The position numbers and the translations under genes are program-made. The notes under the pieces were generated by a model. That model did no database searches and was not told the DNA's origin. It saw nothing but the letters and a program-made list of their open reading frames with translations. DNA of 17,242 nt, taken from an uncultured Chromatiaceae bacterium (GTDB lineage: Bacteria > Pseudomonadota > Gammaproteobacteria > Enterobacterales > Alteromonadaceae). Below are positions 6,994 to 15,176 of the stretch, in pieces. Numbering within the stretch: the stretch's first letter is position 1; every line of letters begins with the position of its first letter. Where the stretch lies: positions 1 through 17,242 of the forward strand of contig CAMLSF010000079.1 of the NCBI GenBank assembly GCA_946482615.1, in the 5' to 3' direction.

Positions 6994-7208
6994 GGTTATT
7001 ATTTAAACAAAAGTATAAATTTATAGGGGGTTGCTGGGTTGACAATAGCTAAACGTCTGAAAACTAGACTTTCTGAAAAGCAAAACCCAATAAAATCAGG
7101 GGGAGGATTTACAGATAATTGCACAGCTGCTGCTTTTGTCACCAGTTTGTTAAGGCTGTTACTGAAAAAGCTGTTACTAAATAAGTCAATGCTTTTCGTC
7201 GGCGAAGT

Positions 7209-7237
7209 TTGTTGGCCTATCCACTGTCGTGTAAGAT
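7209..7237 (+). promoter_or_regulatory. Weak candidate promoter for the copper chaperone cluster
   Basis: TTGTTG and TAAGAT with a 17-bp spacer, ending about 30 bases before the ATG at 7267. Matches to consensus are 3/6 and 4/6. No copper-responsive (CueR-type) dyad is seen between the hexamers. Confidence 0.3.
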
Positions 7238-7266
7238 AAAGCAATGATCTTAAAAGGAGAAACTGA

Positions 7267-7692
7267 ATGAAAAAATGGATAACAGCGGCATTATTGACTC
7301 TTAGCTGTGGGGGGGCCCTGGCCGGAGTTTTGGTCACAGATGCCACAATTCGGGAAATGTTACCGGGTCGCAGTATGACTGCAGGTTATTTCAGTATCAA
7401 AAATGAAACTCAGGTAGCCGCCGAGCTGATTAGTGCCAGCAGTCCACAATTTGGCTCTGTTGAATTGCATCAGCACAGCCATAAAGATGGCATGATGAAA
7501 ATGGAACAGGTGCAGTCTGTTGTAGTTGCAGCGGGGGAGCAAGTGCATTTCCAGCCCGGTGGTTTGCATCTGATGCTGTTTGATGCCAAAACCAGTGTGA
7601 CTAAAGGTCAACAGATCCCGTTACGCTTAACCTTTAAAGACGGCCAATCTATTGAAGTTCAGGCTTCGGTCAGCGCAATTCCAACTCATTAA
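7267..7692 (+). CDS. PCu(A)C family periplasmic copper chaperone
   Basis: PCu(A)C proteins bind Cu(I) in the periplasm and deliver it to cytochrome oxidase subunits or otherwise buffer copper. This 141-residue protein has a signal peptide with likely cleavage after residue 19 (GGALA). It carries the exact family copper motif H-x10-M-x21-H-x-M as His68, Met79, His101 and Met103. His70, His72, Met76 and Met77 nearby add potential ligands. The ATG follows AAAAGGAGA with 5 bases between. It is the first gene of a compact three-gene cluster (11 bp, then 3 bp spacing). The two following genes are not known copper genes, so the cluster does not by itself specify the target. Confidence 0.93.
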   Translation: MKKWITAALLTLSCGGALAGVLVTDATIREMLPGRSMTAGYFSIKNETQVAAELISASSPQFGSVELHQHSHKDGMMKMEQVQSVVVAAGEQVHFQPGGLHLMLFDAKTSVTKGQQIPLRLTFKDGQSIEVQASVSAIPTH

Positions 7693-7703
7693 GGAGTGCT
7701 CCA

Positions 7704-8681
7704 ATGAACAGATTCAGGATCCTCAGTTTAACGATACTGTTCGTTTTTATCTTAGGCTACGGCACAGCCTGGTGGGCCAGCAGTGAGCCTGAATTGTTTG
7801 ATGTCAAAGATTTATCCGCAGAACTTAGCCCCGAACATAAACAAACTGTGGGCTACACCACCACAAGTGCACTGATCAGGGTGCTGGAAACTTTGCTGAC
7901 TAAAAATGCTGGCTTTATCAGTAACGACGTGATGCCGCCTTTTTCTCTGCTGGACAATATGCCTGCCTGGGAGTTGGGGGCTTTGGAAATGTCGCGTGAT
8001 TTAGCTTTGGCGCTGCGTAAGGATTTAAGTCGTTCCCAATCTCAGTCTATTGAAAATCAATATTTAAAACTGGCTCAGCCTATGCTCAATATTGACCATC
8101 GCAGCTGGGCAGTGCCCGCCGCTGAAGCTGAGTATCAACAGGCCATTAAACAATTATCTTTGTACCGTACTGCCTTATTAGATCCTGCTAAAACCGATAG
8201 TCAGTTTTATACCAGAGCAGATAATCTGCGCGACTGGCTTAAAAACGTGGAAAAGCGTCTGGGCAGCTACAGTCAGCGTTTGAGTGTCAGTGTTGGACAA
8301 GACAGATTAAATACCGATCTGGCCGGGGATAAAAATGCCAGGCAATCCACCATCACCGCAGAATCGAACCGGATCAAAACCAGTTGGTGGAGCATAGATG
8401 ATGAGTTTTATGAGGCGCGTGGTGCGTGCTGGGCTTTGTTACATCTATTAAAAGCGATAGAATTGGATTTCGCCGACGTGTTAACCAACAAAAATGCCAT
8501 GATTAGCTTACGCCAGATTGTTCGTGAGCTGGAGGCGACTCAACAGCCGGTTTGGAGTCCAATGATCCTCAATGGCCGGGGTTTTGGTTTTATGGCTAAT
8601 CACAGTCTGGTGATGGCAAATTATATCTCCAGAGCCAATGCGGCTCTGTTGGATTTAACTGAATTATTAGCGCAAGGATAA
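7704..8681 (+). CDS. DUF2333 family membrane-anchored protein
   Basis: The 325-residue product has one N-terminal transmembrane segment (about residues 7-26) and a large, probably periplasmic, helical domain. The segments GFISNDVMPP (70-79), DNMPAWELGALEMSRDL (84-100) and LSRSQSQSIEN (108-118), and the late block WSPMILNGRGFGFMANHSLVMANYISRANAAL, are what I remember as the conserved core of DUF2333, widespread in gammaproteobacteria. Function is not established. AAGGAG lies about 7 bases before the ATG, 11 bases after the copper chaperone stop, and the barrel gene begins 3 bases after its own stop, so co-transcription is very likely. Confidence 0.85.
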   Translation: MNRFRILSLTILFVFILGYGTAWWASSEPELFDVKDLSAELSPEHKQTVGYTTTSALIRVLETLLTKNAGFISNDVMPPFSLLDNMPAWELGALEMSRDLALALRKDLSRSQSQSIENQYLKLAQPMLNIDHRSWAVPAAEAEYQQAIKQLSLYRTALLDPAKTDSQFYTRADNLRDWLKNVEKRLGSYSQRLSVSVGQDRLNTDLAGDKNARQSTITAESNRIKTSWWSIDDEFYEARGACWALLHLLKAIELDFADVLTNKNAMISLRQIVRELEATQQPVWSPMILNGRGFGFMANHSLVMANYISRANAALLDLTELLAQG

Positions 8682-8684
8682 AGC

Positions 8685-9434
8685 ATGAAAAAGTCTGTAT
8701 TGAGTATGGTGGCTGTGGCCGTGTTAGCAGTTCCTGCTGCATTGGCCGATACCATTGGTGGTGTGTACCTTGGAGCGGATCTGCATTTTGCTGATGCCAA
8801 AGGTAGCTTTGGTCAGACTGGTAACCAGCAGAACTTCGAATTCGATGATAAAAACTTAAGCAGCTTTTACATCAAGGTTGAACATCCTGTTCCTTTATTG
8901 CCAAATATTAAACTACAGCGTAACAGCTTAACCTCTGACGGTACGACCACTTTAAACCGGACTTTTGAGTTTGATGATCAAGTCTTTGCTGTCGGTACTC
9001 AAGTGACTCAGGATCTGGATTTATCCAATATTGACGCCACTTTTTATTACGAACTTCTGGATAATGACTTAGTTAGCCTGGATTTAGGTGTTACGGCCAA
9101 GTACATAGACGGCGATATTACTGTGGCGACTCAAGGTCAAAGCGCGACTCAGGATTTATCTGCGGTGATCCCTATGGGGTATTTGTACGGTAGTTTTGGT
9201 TTATTAGGCACTGGTACCAAAGTCTTTGCTGAAGTGAATTATGTCAGTTACGACGGCAGTTCTTTGTCTGATATGCAGTTTGGTGTGGCTTATGAATTGA
9301 TCGATTCATTGGCTGTTGATCTGGCGTTAAAAGCTGGTGTGAAAAAGACCAAACTTGAACTGGACGACATTGATAACCTGGATGCAGATTTAACCTTCGA
9401 TGGTGCTTTTATTTCTGCTGAACTGCATTTCTAA
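8685..9434 (+). CDS. TIGR04219-type outer membrane beta-barrel protein
   Basis: This 249-residue protein has a clear signal peptide (cleavage after residue 21, AALA). Alternating beta-strand segments follow, and a C-terminal phenylalanine (SAELHF) is the outer-membrane barrel signature recognised by the BAM machinery. The opening GGVYLGADLHFADAKGSFG and the PNIKLQRNSLTSDG segment are like the TIGR04219 barrel family in my memory. Ligand and function are unknown. AAGGAT overlaps the previous stop region and the ATG follows three bases after the DUF2333 gene, so the three genes form one unit spanning inner membrane, periplasm and outer membrane. Confidence 0.83.
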   Translation: MKKSVLSMVAVAVLAVPAALADTIGGVYLGADLHFADAKGSFGQTGNQQNFEFDDKNLSSFYIKVEHPVPLLPNIKLQRNSLTSDGTTTLNRTFEFDDQVFAVGTQVTQDLDLSNIDATFYYELLDNDLVSLDLGVTAKYIDGDITVATQGQSATQDLSAVIPMGYLYGSFGLLGTGTKVFAEVNYVSYDGSSLSDMQFGVAYELIDSLAVDLALKAGVKKTKLELDDIDNLDADLTFDGAFISAELHF

Positions 9435-9438
9435 AACC

Positions 9439-9509
9439 TATACAACAGCGGCCTGACCCTGCCTCAAAGCAGAATAACTATTGTTCTGCTTTGAGGTCAC
9501 TTGGGTATA
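9439..9509. repeat. 71-bp TATA-bounded segment with a 13-bp perfect hairpin
   Basis: CCTCAAAGCAGAA (9462-9474) pairs perfectly with TTCTGCTTTGAGG (9484-9496) around a 9-base loop. No T run follows, so it is a poor intrinsic terminator although it lies just after an operon end. The right end ACTTGGGTATA is identical to the end of the full-length ERIC-like repeat at 5261-5388, and the left end begins TATAC. It may be a decayed or internally deleted repeat, or an mRNA-stabilising hairpin. Confidence 0.45.
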
Positions 9510-9543
9510 TAGTGCAAGTCAGGGATATCAGGGTTCAATTGAC

Positions 9544-11703
9544 ATGACGTTAAAAGCTAAACTGGGTTTGGTGTTGGGTTCAGCCGTACTGATCGTACTT
9601 TGTCTTTACGCATCAGCAAAACTGCAATTACGTCATGAAACTATGGTCAGAGTGCAGGCTGAGCAGCAATTGCTGATGAGTTTGTCTTTGATGGTGGAAC
9701 CCTTTTTAGCTCAGAACAAAGTAGAGCAAGTTAAAGGTCATCTGCTGGCCACCAGCTTTTCCAGTACTTTACCTATCAAAGCCATTCTGGTGTATCAGGC
9801 GGATGGCAATCTGTTTGCCGCAACCCAGTTTCCCCGTGAACTGTTTAATTTTAGTCCGACCAGGGATTTAACAGGACAAAAAGCCTTACAGGATGGGTCT
9901 ACTCTGTTGTGGTCCACTGTGATGGTGACTCCCGCCAGTATGAGTTATTTTGACAGCAATAAAGTCGCGGCTGAGGGGAGTACTTTAGGCTATGTTGCTA
10001 TCCAAATCTCCCCTTTGCGTTTATCTCAGCTGTGGTGGTGGCAAAGCTGTTTGTGGGGCACGGTTTTACTGATCATTGTTGCATTAGCATTGTTCTTGCA
10101 GCGACGTATTTTTTTCTATCAGCACCAACGTTGGCAGGCCTTTTTAAGACAAGTCCGGACTTTAGTTCCTTCTTTGGATTCTAATGATAAAAAGCTTACG
10201 GAGTTTGATCCTGCTGAACTGACATTGCTATATCGCTCACTTTATACGCAGCAACAGCAGTTTCAGCAACAATTGCAGCAACATAGTCAGCTTGAACAAA
10301 AGCTAGGGCAAAACAAACAAACTGAACGGGAGCAACTGGAGCTTAGTTATCAGCAACAGTTAAGCGCCCTGGCAAACGAATTAAACAGCAGTCAATGCCA
10401 ATTACGGCAATGGCAACAACTTTGTGTATTAGGCCATGCGGGACAAGCCGAGCAGCAGGCTCAGTTGCTGAATTGGCTGCAAACGCAGGATTTGCTGGAC
10501 AAAATTAAATTGCAGCCGGAAACCATCTGGTTCCCTGAATGGCTGGCGGCACAGGTGGCGTCATGGCAGAGGGAGCTGCAGCTTGAGAAAGTGAATTTTG
10601 TTCTGGTGGAGGATCCGGCACTCAGCTTGTCTGAGGTAGGGTTTTTCACACAACATACGGCCGAATTGTTGAAGCAAATCATAAGTCTTGTGTTGCAGGA
10701 TTTGCAGCAAAATGAACTGAGTCTGCATATCAACCTGCAGACATTTTCCGAAAATAAACTGCTGCTGCAGTTTGATCACTCAGGCCAGAGTAAAGCTATC
10801 CAGCAGGTGATCTCAACAACAGAATCTGGTGCAGTGTTACAGCAACTCTGTGCCAGATTATTGACCCGGCTTGGAGCCAAATTGTCTGTATCCGCTTTGG
10901 AAGATTTAGGTTGTTCAGTACGTCTTGAATTGCCGTTAACTGCGGTGAGCAGTAAAGAACTGCCAATGTATCAAACTGCAGTTTATCTGGACGCCAACCC
11001 GATCAGGGCTGCGGTATTAAAACAAAGTGTCTATTCAGTGGCTGAACAGGTCATTTATATCCAACAGCTGCATCAACTTCAGCTTGAGTTACAACATCGC
11101 CTTGTTGATCTGGTACTGATCCAGTTGCCGGCTCCCGACACTGCAGACCCGCTCTGGAGAGAAGAACTACACCAGCTGCGGACCCCGTTATTGGCATTTT
11201 GTGATTTCGCCCAACTGAATGACTGGAGAGCCTTATTAAATTGTCCTGTACTGGCTAACCCTATGTTATCAGCGGATATCCGGCAGCATATTGACCGGAA
11301 ATCTGTCGAACAGCAATTGAGGTTACTGGTGGTGGATGACAATAAAACCAATCTGGCTTTTGTCAAAGCCATCTTAAGTCAGCAGCAGTTGGATGTCGAC
11401 ACTGCTGCTACCGGGGCTGAAGCAATCCGGCTGGCTAAAAGCCGCAGGTATCAGTTGATCCTGATGGATATTCAGCTGCCGGATATGTCGGGTATTTTGG
11501 CGACTCATATGATCAGGCAGTTACCACAACATCAGGATACGGTGATCATGGCTTTTACCGCTCATGCCTTACCAGAGGAGATCCAGCAGTTTCATCAGGC
11601 AGGAATGAATGATGTGGTGATTAAGCCTTTAGACGCACAGAAAGTGGCAGATTTGATCCGACGCTGCCAGCAACTCAGCCTTCAAAATCCAGTACCGGGC
11701 TAA
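9544..11703 (+). CDS. BarA-like membrane protein with degenerate kinase core and intact receiver domain
   Basis: I start it at the ATG at 9544 (719 residues), where a transmembrane segment follows at once. An upstream in-frame TTG at 9481 lies inside a hairpin and adds a non-signal-like tail. Order of parts: TM1 (about 7-26), periplasmic loop, TM2 (about 166-186), Gln-rich coiled coil (235-295), then a region aligning by eye with BarA but lacking the usual H-box (only LGHAGQA, His298). An ATPase-like region (about 375-466) has lost the N-box and DxGxG. A pseudo-receiver (about 477-580) and a true receiver (about 592-705) follow, the latter with Asp598-Asp599, phospho-acceptor Asp642 and Lys694. 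The C-terminal Hpt domain of BarA is missing. It probably cannot autophosphorylate and may act as a phosphate sink or regulator of another kinase. Its 3' end overlaps the convergent gene by 29 bases. Confidence 0.75.
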   Translation: MTLKAKLGLVLGSAVLIVLCLYASAKLQLRHETMVRVQAEQQLLMSLSLMVEPFLAQNKVEQVKGHLLATSFSSTLPIKAILVYQADGNLFAATQFPRELFNFSPTRDLTGQKALQDGSTLLWSTVMVTPASMSYFDSNKVAAEGSTLGYVAIQISPLRLSQLWWWQSCLWGTVLLIIVALALFLQRRIFFYQHQRWQAFLRQVRTLVPSLDSNDKKLTEFDPAELTLLYRSLYTQQQQFQQQLQQHSQLEQKLGQNKQTEREQLELSYQQQLSALANELNSSQCQLRQWQQLCVLGHAGQAEQQAQLLNWLQTQDLLDKIKLQPETIWFPEWLAAQVASWQRELQLEKVNFVLVEDPALSLSEVGFFTQHTAELLKQIISLVLQDLQQNELSLHINLQTFSENKLLLQFDHSGQSKAIQQVISTTESGAVLQQLCARLLTRLGAKLSVSALEDLGCSVRLELPLTAVSSKELPMYQTAVYLDANPIRAAVLKQSVYSVAEQVIYIQQLHQLQLELQHRLVDLVLIQLPAPDTADPLWREELHQLRTPLLAFCDFAQLNDWRALLNCPVLANPMLSADIRQHIDRKSVEQQLRLLVVDDNKTNLAFVKAILSQQQLDVDTAATGAEAIRLAKSRRYQLILMDIQLPDMSGILATHMIRQLPQHQDTVIMAFTAHALPEEIQQFHQAGMNDVVIKPLDAQKVADLIRRCQQLSLQNPVPG

Positions 11704-12589
11704 AGAGTTGTTTCACGGCCTGTAAATAAGCCGGATTGGCCTGACTGTTGAGCAAAGGTAATAGCTCCACACCTACAGCTGTGAATTTATAATATTGCAG
11801 TACCACTCCGGAATGCCTGGCTTTGCAGGTCAGTTGGTGCTGATGGTATTGCAGTTGCAGACTTTGCTGTGGGATCAATTCACCGCTTTCTATCTCAATC
11901 TGGTGCAACAGATTTAAGTCAATCAGGCTCAGGATCTGAGGATAGGTCAGACCAAACTGGCTCAGATTCAGTACGGCTCTGCTGCGTCCTGTCAGTAGTT
12001 GCCAGATAGAAGGTTTACGTACATAACCAAAATAAATATGACCACTGTCCTGAAGTCTGACCCTGCAGGTCAGACTGGCTGCTTTTTGCAAGGCTAAGGC
12101 TTCTTTGTAACTCATACGCTGCAGTAAAAATAAGGTTTTTAACGAAAAGCTACCTGGCTGACCAATTTCGCCAGCCAGTATCTTAGCCCACAGCTGTTGC
12201 ATGGTTTGGTTGGAAATATTCAGCACTAAATCACAGTATTGTTGAAACCAGTCCGGGTCCACATCCATATCCGCGACATAATCCGGACAAAAATCCAGAG
12301 CCAGCGCCATGATCTTCTCTAAATTAGACTGTTGTCGTTCCTTATTCATGCGCTCACGCCGTTCAGCACGTTGTGAAAGTGTGGGGCCCTTAAAGTTGGT
12401 ATCAATAGCTACAGGAGCTCCGGATCTGTGTGCCAGACGCTGATGACGTTGATTAAAATCGCTTTCTTTGACGCTGCTGACGGCCTCCGTATCTGCTGTA
12501 CTACTTTTTGCTGCAAATTCCTGGCCTAACTGACTGCGAGCCAATTGCAGTAAACGTTGATGACCACGGCCTGCAGAGATTTTCTGCAT
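11675..12589 (-). CDS. TIGR03899 family protein, function unknown
   Basis: The 304-residue product has no signal peptide or membrane segment. Residues about 65-90 are highly charged (LSQRAERRERMNKERQQSNLEKI). The block DPDWFQQYCDLVLNISNQTMQQLWAKILAGEIGQPGSFSLKTL (about 111-153) is the conserved core I associate with TIGR03899 in Vibrio and Shewanella. It resembles DUF2806-type segments. The role is unknown; a cytosolic location is predicted. The ATG at 12587-12589 is preceded by TGAGGTG about 5 bases upstream. Its last 29 bases overlap the end of the convergent BarA-like gene, with no terminator between the two, so their transcripts can form antisense duplexes at their 3' ends. Confidence 0.78.
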   Translation of the reverse strand: MQKISAGRGHQRLLQLARSQLGQEFAAKSSTADTEAVSSVKESDFNQRHQRLAHRSGAPVAIDTNFKGPTLSQRAERRERMNKERQQSNLEKIMALALDFCPDYVADMDVDPDWFQQYCDLVLNISNQTMQQLWAKILAGEIGQPGSFSLKTLFLLQRMSYKEALALQKAASLTCRVRLQDSGHIYFGYVRKPSIWQLLTGRSRAVLNLSQFGLTYPQILSLIDLNLLHQIEIESGELIPQQSLQLQYHQHQLTCKARHSGVVLQYYKFTAVGVELLPLLNSQANPAYLQAVKQLFSPVLDFEG

Positions 12590-12898
12590 TAGTACACCTC
12601 AGATAAAGACAGTTTTTCGTGTTGAGTTTTCACAATAGCGCAAAAAAGCGGTTAGGACTTCAAAAGAAGTTTGTGAATGTGTTAAATCAATGATTTTTAA
12701 TGGTTTTAATAAAATGAATTGCTTTTTTTGTCTGAGGGTATAGTGTAGAACAAACTGGATTAAAGGCTTACCAAGGATAGCTGTGGGGTTGGTCTCTGAT
12801 TGCTAAAGCTGGTTCAGGGTATATGCTTGTATTTATGCAATAAAACCTTGATATGCTTTCAAAAAGTCCCTTACAGCTGATGTAAAAAAGGTCGGAGC
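12590..12898. other. Divergent intergenic region (309 bp) upstream of the EAL gene
   Basis: AT-rich spacer between the TIGR03899 gene and the c-di-GMP gene. A TATAGT at about 12740 could be a -10 for the plus strand but has no good -35. TAAAAAAGGTCGGAGC gives the ribosome-binding site (AAGG, about 6 bases from ATG 12899). I checked for a c-di-GMP riboswitch and a flagellar sigma-28 promoter and saw neither. Confidence 0.45.
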
Positions 12899-15115
12899 AT
12901 GGTGTCAAAAGCAGCAGATGATGATTTTCTGTTTCTCGCAGAAGACGAAATAAATTCGGAAGCAGAAACCCAATCCAGCGGTGAATGGCACCTGCTGATT
13001 GTGGATGACGACGAAGAAATTCATACGGTCACTAAACTGGCTTTATCTGATTTATTGGTTCTTGACCGTAAATTGGTATTTCACCATGCCTTTTCTGGTA
13101 AAGAAGCACTGAAATTTTTGGCGCAGAATCCTTATATTGCCGTCATTTTACTTGATGTAGTGATGGAGTCTGATGACGCAGGTCTGAAAGTTGTACAGCA
13201 AATCCGTGATGAATTAAAAATGGATGAAGTGCGGATAGTTCTGCGCACTGGTCAGCCCGGTTATGCTCCGGAAGAGAGTGTGATCAAAGAATACGACATC
13301 AATGACTACAAAACAAAAACCGAGTTGACCCGCAATAAGCTGGTCACAGCTATTATTTCGTCCATTCGCAGTTATCAGCAAATCCGTACTATTAACCAAA
13401 ACCGTATCGGCTTACAGAAAATTATTAACGCTGGCGCCAATTTATTAGAACAGCATTCGCTGCATGAGTTTTCGGAAGGGGTGGTGACTCAGATCTCCTC
13501 TTTGATTGGTTTGCATGCTGAAGGGGTGCTTTGTGCTCAGATTGAAGATGATGGCAGCAGCAGTGACAATATCTACGTGTTAGGTGCTGCAGGCCATTAT
13601 GCGCCTTATATTAAATGCAAGCTGGAGCGGCTGAATAATCACAGAATTATTCAGCAAATCACGACCTGTCTTGAAGAAAGGCGCCACATCTTTACTGAAA
13701 AAGATACGGTATTGTATTTAGGAAATACTGAACATGCCGCAGCTGTTTATATTGAAACCAACAGACCGGTGGAAGATTTTGATCGTCAGTTAATAGAGGT
13801 ATTTCTAAGTAATATCTCTATTGGCTATGAAAACGTGACCTTGTTTCAGCAACTGAAGCATGCGGCTTATATCGACCCTTTAACCAAGACACCAAACCGT
13901 AATGAATTTACCTCTTTGTTACAGGAAACCCGCCGTCTGGATCCGGCCCGTAATGTGGCTGTACTGATCGATATCGACCATTTCTCCGATGTAAACGATG
14001 GTTTGGGTCAGGAAACCGGCAACGAGTTGCTGATCGCTGTAACCCACAGACTGGTCGCCCAGTTTGGCGAAATAGCTCAGATCGGTCGTATTGGTGCCGA
14101 TGTATTTGGTTTAATAGGTCCTGAGCAGGCGCTGACGCCGGAGTCTTTATCCGGCATTTTTGAAATGCCGTTCCAGTGTTCTGAACATTCTTTACAGGTG
14201 AACGCCAGCTTTGGATTCTGTCGTCTGCGTGACAGTGCTATGCATGGTTTAACTATTCTTAAGCACGTGTATATAGCGCTGAACAGAGCAAAAAAACATT
14301 TGGCGCAAAACTATGAATATTACAGCGCCCAGATGGAAGAGCAGATGGTCGACAGGCTGGTCATGTTGCGCAGTTTGCGATCAGATTTCCAGAAAGATAA
14401 ATTACAACTCTGGTATCAGCCACAAATTTGTTTGAAAAGTGGCCATGTACTGGGGATGGAAGCCTTGTTACGTTGGCCTCAGCCGGATGGAAGTTTTGTT
14501 TCACCAGCTGTATTTATTCCGCTGGCAGAATACTCGGGCCTTATTATTGAAATAGGGGACTGGGTGTTACAGCAAGCCTGCAAACAATTGCAAAGTTTAA
14601 AAGCACAAGGTTTTCCCCTGCTGCGTATAGCGGTGAATGTTTCTATGCCACAGTTCCGTAACCACAGGTTTGTGCAGTCTGTTATTGATTGTGTGGAAAG
14701 TTATCAGGTGGATCCGGCATTGCTGGAACTTGAAATTACGGAGTCTGTGGTGATGGACGATCCACAAATTGTCATTGCAGCTTTAAACAAGCTAAAAACC
14801 TTTGGTATTAAAGTTGCCATTGATGATTTTGGTATAGGCTTTTCGTCCTTAAGTTATTTACAGCAGTTGCCTTTAGACAGGATTAAAATCGATCGTGCTT
14901 TTATTCAGGATTTTGCCCGGCCTAATGGCACCTTAATCGCTGAAACTATAGTAAATCTGGGACAAAAACTTGGTTTGGCCACCATAGCCGAAGGCATAGA
15001 AACCAAAGCTCAGGAAGATGCAGTCCGTGCTATGGGCTGTGAGGAAGTGCAGGGCTTTATGTATGCCAAGCCGATGACAGCTGCGGATTTAGTGAAGTTT
15101 TTATCTAAAAACTAG
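12899..15115 (+). CDS. c-di-GMP phosphodiesterase: REC-DUF3369-degenerate GGDEF-EAL
   Basis: The 738-residue cytosolic protein starts with a receiver domain (about 27-160): acidic pocket Asp36-38, phospho-acceptor Asp86 in VILLDVVMES, and DYKTKTEL with Lys138/Lys140. A DUF3369 (GAF-like) domain follows (about 165-315). The GGDEF domain (about 325-475) has Ile-Gly-Ala-Asp-Val-Phe at 398-403 in place of GGDEF, so it should not make c-di-GMP but could bind GTP. The EAL domain (about 490-738) keeps Glu521-Ala-Leu in MEALLRWP, NVS, ELEITES, the Asp642-Asp643 pair in IDDFGIGFSSLSYL, KIDRAF, AEGIE and QGFMYAKP, so c-di-GMP hydrolysis is expected. No histidine kinase is adjacent. Output is probably motility or biofilm control. 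The start could also be GTG at 12902. Confidence 0.92.
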   Translation: MVSKAADDDFLFLAEDEINSEAETQSSGEWHLLIVDDDEEIHTVTKLALSDLLVLDRKLVFHHAFSGKEALKFLAQNPYIAVILLDVVMESDDAGLKVVQQIRDELKMDEVRIVLRTGQPGYAPEESVIKEYDINDYKTKTELTRNKLVTAIISSIRSYQQIRTINQNRIGLQKIINAGANLLEQHSLHEFSEGVVTQISSLIGLHAEGVLCAQIEDDGSSSDNIYVLGAAGHYAPYIKCKLERLNNHRIIQQITTCLEERRHIFTEKDTVLYLGNTEHAAAVYIETNRPVEDFDRQLIEVFLSNISIGYENVTLFQQLKHAAYIDPLTKTPNRNEFTSLLQETRRLDPARNVAVLIDIDHFSDVNDGLGQETGNELLIAVTHRLVAQFGEIAQIGRIGADVFGLIGPEQALTPESLSGIFEMPFQCSEHSLQVNASFGFCRLRDSAMHGLTILKHVYIALNRAKKHLAQNYEYYSAQMEEQMVDRLVMLRSLRSDFQKDKLQLWYQPQICLKSGHVLGMEALLRWPQPDGSFVSPAVFIPLAEYSGLIIEIGDWVLQQACKQLQSLKAQGFPLLRIAVNVSMPQFRNHRFVQSVIDCVESYQVDPALLELEITESVVMDDPQIVIAALNKLKTFGIKVAIDDFGIGFSSLSYLQQLPLDRIKIDRAFIQDFARPNGTLIAETIVNLGQKLGLATIAEGIETKAQEDAVRAMGCEEVQGFMYAKPMTAADLVKFLSKN

Positions 15116-15125
15116 CAATTAAGGT

Positions 15126-15163
15126 CAGAGTAAAATTAAGCCGGGCTGCATAATTTTACTCTG
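15126..15163. terminator. Bidirectional hairpin between the EAL and chemotaxis genes
   Basis: A perfect 13-bp stem (CAGAGTAAAATTA at 15126-15138 with TAATTTTACTCTG at 15151-15163) has a 12-base loop. It lies between two convergent genes, 10 bases after one stop and 13 after the other. T runs after the stem are modest on both strands, so termination may be partial. Confidence 0.65.
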
Positions 15164-15176
15164 CCCCTAATTTGTT

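Larger units (their letters stand above)
6942..7266. other. Divergent intergenic region between dusB and the copper chaperone gene (325 bp)
   Basis: It holds the likely dusB promoter, and for the plus-strand cluster a weak sigma-70 candidate: TTGTTG at 7209-7214, 17-bp spacer, TAAGAT at 7232-7237. A good ribosome-binding site, AAAAGGAGA, ends at 7261. Reading frames of 60-115 codons here have no start signal or recognisable product, and I treat them as chance. Confidence 0.5.

Noticed and set aside
7039..7239. 66-codon plus-strand frame and overlapping minus-strand frame in the dusB upstream region
   Set aside because: No start signal and no recognisable product; the region is better explained as divergent promoters.
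9481..9543. TTG start for the BarA-like gene
   Set aside because: It lies inside the hairpin at 9462-9496, and the extra 21 residues precede a normal membrane-anchor start at 9544.
12590..12898. Possible c-di-GMP riboswitch or CRP site upstream of the EAL gene
   Set aside because: No GEMM core was found, and the TGTGA half-site has no matching partner.
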